Part shown: in pieces, positions 61,516 to 64,000 of the stretch
Layout: each line of letters begins with the position of its first letter
How positions within the stretch are numbered: the first letter of the stretch is position 1
Assembly: GCF_006716745.1 (NCBI RefSeq)
Contig: NZ_VFPP01000001.1
Location: 4,650,001 to 4,714,000 of the forward strand
DNA: 64,000 nt
Direction of reading: 5' to 3'
DNA from: Saccharothrix saharensis
Lineage (GTDB): Bacteria; Actinomycetota; Actinomycetes; Mycobacteriales; Pseudonocardiaceae
Program-made: the position numbers and the translations under genes
The notes under the pieces: model-generated
Databases searched by the model: none
Seen by the model: the letters and a program-made list of their open reading frames with translations, nothing else
Told to the model about the DNA's origin: nothing

Positions 61516-62765
61516 GCGACGGGAGGCGGGCCGGGCTGCTGGTGCTGATCGCGAGCTTCGCCGGGCACGGGGGCAACTACCTGTTCTACGTGGTGGCGGC
61601 GCGCATGGTCACGCCGCCGGAGTTCGCCGCGATCTCGGCGTTGATCGCGTTCGGCACGATGACCTGGATGCCGGTGAACGGCGTGCAGATGTCGGTGACC
61701 CGGAACGTGGCCGTCCTGCGCACCTCCGGCACACCCGGTGAGCTGTCCGCCTACCTGCGGCAACAGGGTCGACGGATGGGTGTGGTCGCGCTGGTCCTCG
61801 CGGCGGTGATCGCCGGGTTGAGCACGGTGCTGGCCCACCGGCTGCACCTGGGCTCGGCGCAGCCGGTGATCCTGGCGGCGATGTGGATCGCCACGACGTG
61901 CGTGCTGCTCGTCATGACCGGCGCGGTGCAGGGCATGGAGCGGTTCGGGTACGTGGCGTTCGCGCTGGCCGGGCCGCTGGGCGCGCTGCGCCCGCTGCTG
62001 CTGCCGCTGTGCCTGCTGGTCGCGGGCATGTCGGGCAGCATGTGGGCGATGCTCGGTGCGACCCTCGTCGGCCTGGCGGTGCTGGTCAGGCCGGTGGCGC
62101 GGGCCGCGAAGCCCGCGCCGACGACGGTGCCCGCGTCGACGAACACGCTGGTCACGATGATCGGGCTGCTGGCGTTCTCGTCCCTGACCAACGTCGACCT
62201 GCTGGTCGCGCAGGCGATGCTGCCGGAGCACGACCGCGCCCTGTACGCGGGGGCGGTGCTGCTGGGCAAGGTGGCGCTGTTCGCGCCGTCGGCGTTGGCC
62301 ATGGTGCTGCTGCCGAGGGCGGCGGCGGCGTTGGAGCGCGGCGAGTCGGCCGAGGGCGCGGTCCTGCGGACGCTGGCCCTGACCGGTGCGGCCGGGCTCG
62401 CCGTGGCGCTGGTGCTGTGGTTGATGCCGACGTGGGTGCTGACCGTGACGTTCGGCCCCGAGTACGCCGAGTCCAAGCCGCTGCTGCCGGCGCTGGCGCT
62501 GGTCATGACGGCCGCGGCGGTGCTGTGGGTGCACCTGACGTTCGCCATCGCGCGCAAGAGCAAGCGGATGGTGGTCGGCCTGGTGGCGGCGGCGGTCGCG
62601 CACTGGGTGCTGCTGGGCCTGCTGCACGGCTCGCCGTGGCAGGTGATCACGGCCTCGGGCATCGCGATCGGCTCGGCCCTGGTGGTCGTGGAGACCGCGT
62701 CGCACTCCGGTTCGCTGCGGATGCTGCTGCGCGCCGCGAAGTCGCAGCGGGCCGCGATCGGCTGA
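61512..62765 (+). CDS. Polysaccharide flippase-like membrane protein (MOP superfamily)
   Basis: The product is 417 aa from ATG 61512, overlapping the leader ORF stop. About twelve membrane helices are visible, with FAGHGGNYLFYVVAARMVTP and PEFAAISALIAFGTMTWMPV at the start and LAFSSLTNVDLLVAQAMLPE, HDRALYAGAVLLGKVALFAP in the middle, typical of Wzx-like oligosaccharide flippases. It would move a lipid-linked glycan outward, a second export route besides Wzm/Wzt. The substrate is unknown. Confidence 0.82.
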   Translation: MSDGRRAGLLVLIASFAGHGGNYLFYVVAARMVTPPEFAAISALIAFGTMTWMPVNGVQMSVTRNVAVLRTSGTPGELSAYLRQQGRRMGVVALVLAAVIAGLSTVLAHRLHLGSAQPVILAAMWIATTCVLLVMTGAVQGMERFGYVAFALAGPLGALRPLLLPLCLLVAGMSGSMWAMLGATLVGLAVLVRPVARAAKPAPTTVPASTNTLVTMIGLLAFSSLTNVDLLVAQAMLPEHDRALYAGAVLLGKVALFAPSALAMVLLPRAAAALERGESAEGAVLRTLALTGAAGLAVALVLWLMPTWVLTVTFGPEYAESKPLLPALALVMTAAAVLWVHLTFAIARKSKRMVVGLVAAAVAHWVLLGLLHGSPWQVITASGIAIGSALVVVETASHSGSLRMLLRAAKSQRAAIG

Positions 62766-62794
62766 TCCGGTGCCCTCGACGCGGGCACCGGATC
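62764..62794. terminator. Bidirectional terminator after the flippase gene
   Basis: GATCCGGTGCCC (62764-62775) pairs with GGGCACCGGATC (62783-62794), between convergent genes. Confidence 0.75.
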
Positions 62795-62803
62795 GCCGCG
62801 GGG

Positions 62804-63427
62804 TCAGTCCTTCGGGCGCACGGCCAGCGTCCAGACGTTGCGGCGCCAGCCCGGCAGCCACGCGGCCGCCTGGAGCACCGCGGGACGGCGCTTGCCGGGC
62901 AGCATGCCGGACACGATGCCGGTGCCCGGCATGACCGACTCGTAGGACACGGCCCGGACGTCGAAGCCCTGGTCCTCGAACAGCCGGCGCATCGACGCGC
63001 GGGTCCAGGGGCGGCGGTGCGTGTAGTCGTTCCACACCCACCGCTGCGCGTCCGGCGACGAGGCGAACACCCGGCCGCCCGGCTTGACCGCCCGGTACAC
63101 CTGCTGCACCAGGGACACCGGGTCGAGCAGGTGCTCCAGGACGTCCTTCAGGATCACACCGTCGAACTCGGCGTCACCGACGGGCAGTTCGCGCTCCAGG
63201 TCGGCCAGGCGGACGTCGATGCCCTGCTCCTTGGCCTTGAGCACGGTCGACTCGAAGTTGTCCAGCCCCACGTAGTCGGGGAAGAACTCGGCGACCCAGG
63301 CCGTGCCGCACCCCACGTCGAGGATGCGCGAGCCCGGCCTGAAGTGCCGGACGACATCGTTGTAAGTGCCGGGCTTGGCATGCCACTCGTGGTAACCCAT
63401 GGGAAGATTCAACCGACTTTCGGCCAT
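62804..63427 (-). CDS. Class I SAM-dependent methyltransferase
   Basis: The product is 207 aa from ATG 63427; ATG 63400 is an alternative and neither has a strong ribosome site. SAM motif I is SRILDVGCGTAWVAEFFPDY, acidic loop VGLDNFESTVLKAKEQG, motif IV DGVILKDVLEHLLDPVSLV, then GGRVFASSPDAQRWVWNDYT. It belongs to the UbiE/COQ5-like group often found in glycan clusters, where it could methylate a sugar; inference only. Confidence 0.8.
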   Translation of the reverse strand: MAESRLNLPMGYHEWHAKPGTYNDVVRHFRPGSRILDVGCGTAWVAEFFPDYVGLDNFESTVLKAKEQGIDVRLADLERELPVGDAEFDGVILKDVLEHLLDPVSLVQQVYRAVKPGGRVFASSPDAQRWVWNDYTHRRPWTRASMRRLFEDQGFDVRAVSYESVMPGTGIVSGMLPGKRRPAVLQAAAWLPGWRRNVWTLAVRPKD

Positions 63428-63756
63428 AGGGTGAGGACCGGTCGTCCACCGGTGCGCAACGCCGTTCGACCCGCCGGTCGCGGCGGCGCTGGCAGGTGGA
63501 GCTGGGGCTGGTCGGCCGCGGTGCCGGGGCAGCGCGGGTGGCGCCACCCGTCCTGCCGGGTGCGCGGCGGCGGCCGGCGGCATCGATCAGCACGACGACC
63601 CCCGTCCGTGGTTCGCTTCCGTGGCGCGCGGCAGGTACCCCGAGAGAACGTCGCGGACGCCCCCCGGTGTCTGCTGCCGACCTTGGCGACCACCATACCG
63701 GTGGCCGCCGCGCGGCTTCGGCGGGCCGGACGGAACCGGCCCGCCGGGCGCCCGGA
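63428..63756. other. Intergenic stretch, no gene seen
   Basis: About 330 bases between the methyltransferase start and the end of the DUF350 gene. Open frames here lack start signals and look like GC-rich noise. The methyltransferase promoter must be inside. Confidence 0.45.
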
Positions 63757-64000
63757 TCAGGAGATGGCGACGGCCACCACGAGGCCGAGGGCGACGTGCG
63801 CCGAGGCGACGACGACGCTGGCCGGGGCGAAGCGGTCGGACTCGATCAGCGAGCCGATGTCGAGGCGGGTCACCCACTCCAGCAGCCGGACCGCGAGCAC
63901 CTGGACGATGATGCCGACGAAGCCGAAGATCAGGGCCGACAGCAGGCCCTCGGCCAGCTTGCCCGCCGAGCTGTAGATCGCCACGACCACGATCAGCGCC
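63757..64000 (-). CDS. DUF350 family membrane protein, 3' part only
   Basis: The reading frame runs off the right edge, so the start is not visible; 80 C-terminal residues are seen. AIYSSAGKLAEGLLSALIFG and FVGIIVQVLAVRLLEWVT form one helix pair and VVVASAHVALGLVVAVAIS the last helix, matching the C-terminal repeat of DUF350 proteins. Function is unknown. Confidence 0.65.
   Translation of the reverse strand, partial: ALIVVVAIYSSAGKLAEGLLSALIFGFVGIIVQVLAVRLLEWVTRLDIGSLIESDRFAPASVVVASAHVALGLVVAVAIS

Overview
The window is high-GC actinobacterial DNA. Leaderless TANNNT promoters, ESX/EspG genes, a bacterial proteasome activator and a galactan (arabinogalactan-type) export and Galf-transfer locus all point to the Pseudonocardiales (a Saccharothrix/Lentzea/Actinosynnema-like organism). 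That assignment is inference from gene content; no 16S gene is present.

Region 1 (1 to about 15.5 kb) is an accessory island abutting tRNA-Arg(ACG). It opens with the end of a DUF4407 membrane protein and a small membrane-anchored protein. Next comes a translationally coupled, partly decayed Mu/TniA-TniB-like transposition module with an HTH gene at its end. A 1301-residue nSTAND-type ATPase with WD40 repeats and two small secreted proteins follow. Then comes a scrapyard of broken mobility genes (relaxase, MobC, HNH, integrase tail), a 44-bp copy of the 3' half of tRNA-Arg, an AT-richer segment with a two-gene pair of unknown function, a broken HAD gene coupled to a GntR regulator, a second integrase tail, and the intact tRNA-Arg. 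The paired tRNA copies and paired integrase tails indicate repeated integration into one tRNA site, followed by decay.

Region 2 (15.5 to 39 kb) looks chromosomal. It holds tRNA-Ser(GCT), acetoacetyl-CoA synthetase, an orphan ESX-type trio (EspG, WXG/PPE-like, partner), a dienelactone-hydrolase relative, a HisC/Pat aminotransferase, a TauE/SafE transporter, two SdrD-like LAxTG cell-wall proteins, two MarR regulators, a zinc metallopeptidase, a secreted 5'-nucleotidase, tRNA-Ser(TGA), a secreted M28 aminopeptidase, a GNAT acetyltransferase, a quinone oxidoreductase, a methyltransferase and a class V PLP-fold protein.

Region 3 (39 to 64 kb) is an envelope-polysaccharide region. It contains Bpa, the Wzm/Wzt galactan exporter, a GlfT1-type transferase, a third LAxTG protein, UDP-galactopyranose mutase, a GT2/GT4 pair, a DUF6541 membrane protein, a polyprenyl-phosphate-type GT2 with DUF2304, GalE, a Cof-type HAD, an LLM flavin enzyme, a GT4, Gmd plus an Rmd-like reductase (a GDP-deoxyhexose supply), an LhgO-like oxidase, SerRS, another GT4, a flippase and a methyltransferase. 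GalE and Glf would make UDP-Galf, the transferases would build the lipid-linked glycan, and Wzm/Wzt or the flippase would export it. The stretch 36.3-42.7 kb recalls the Mycobacterium tuberculosis Rv3777-Rv3783 neighbourhood.

Features are placed by reading frames, motifs and start signals only. No database search was possible, so family names rest on recognition of motifs.
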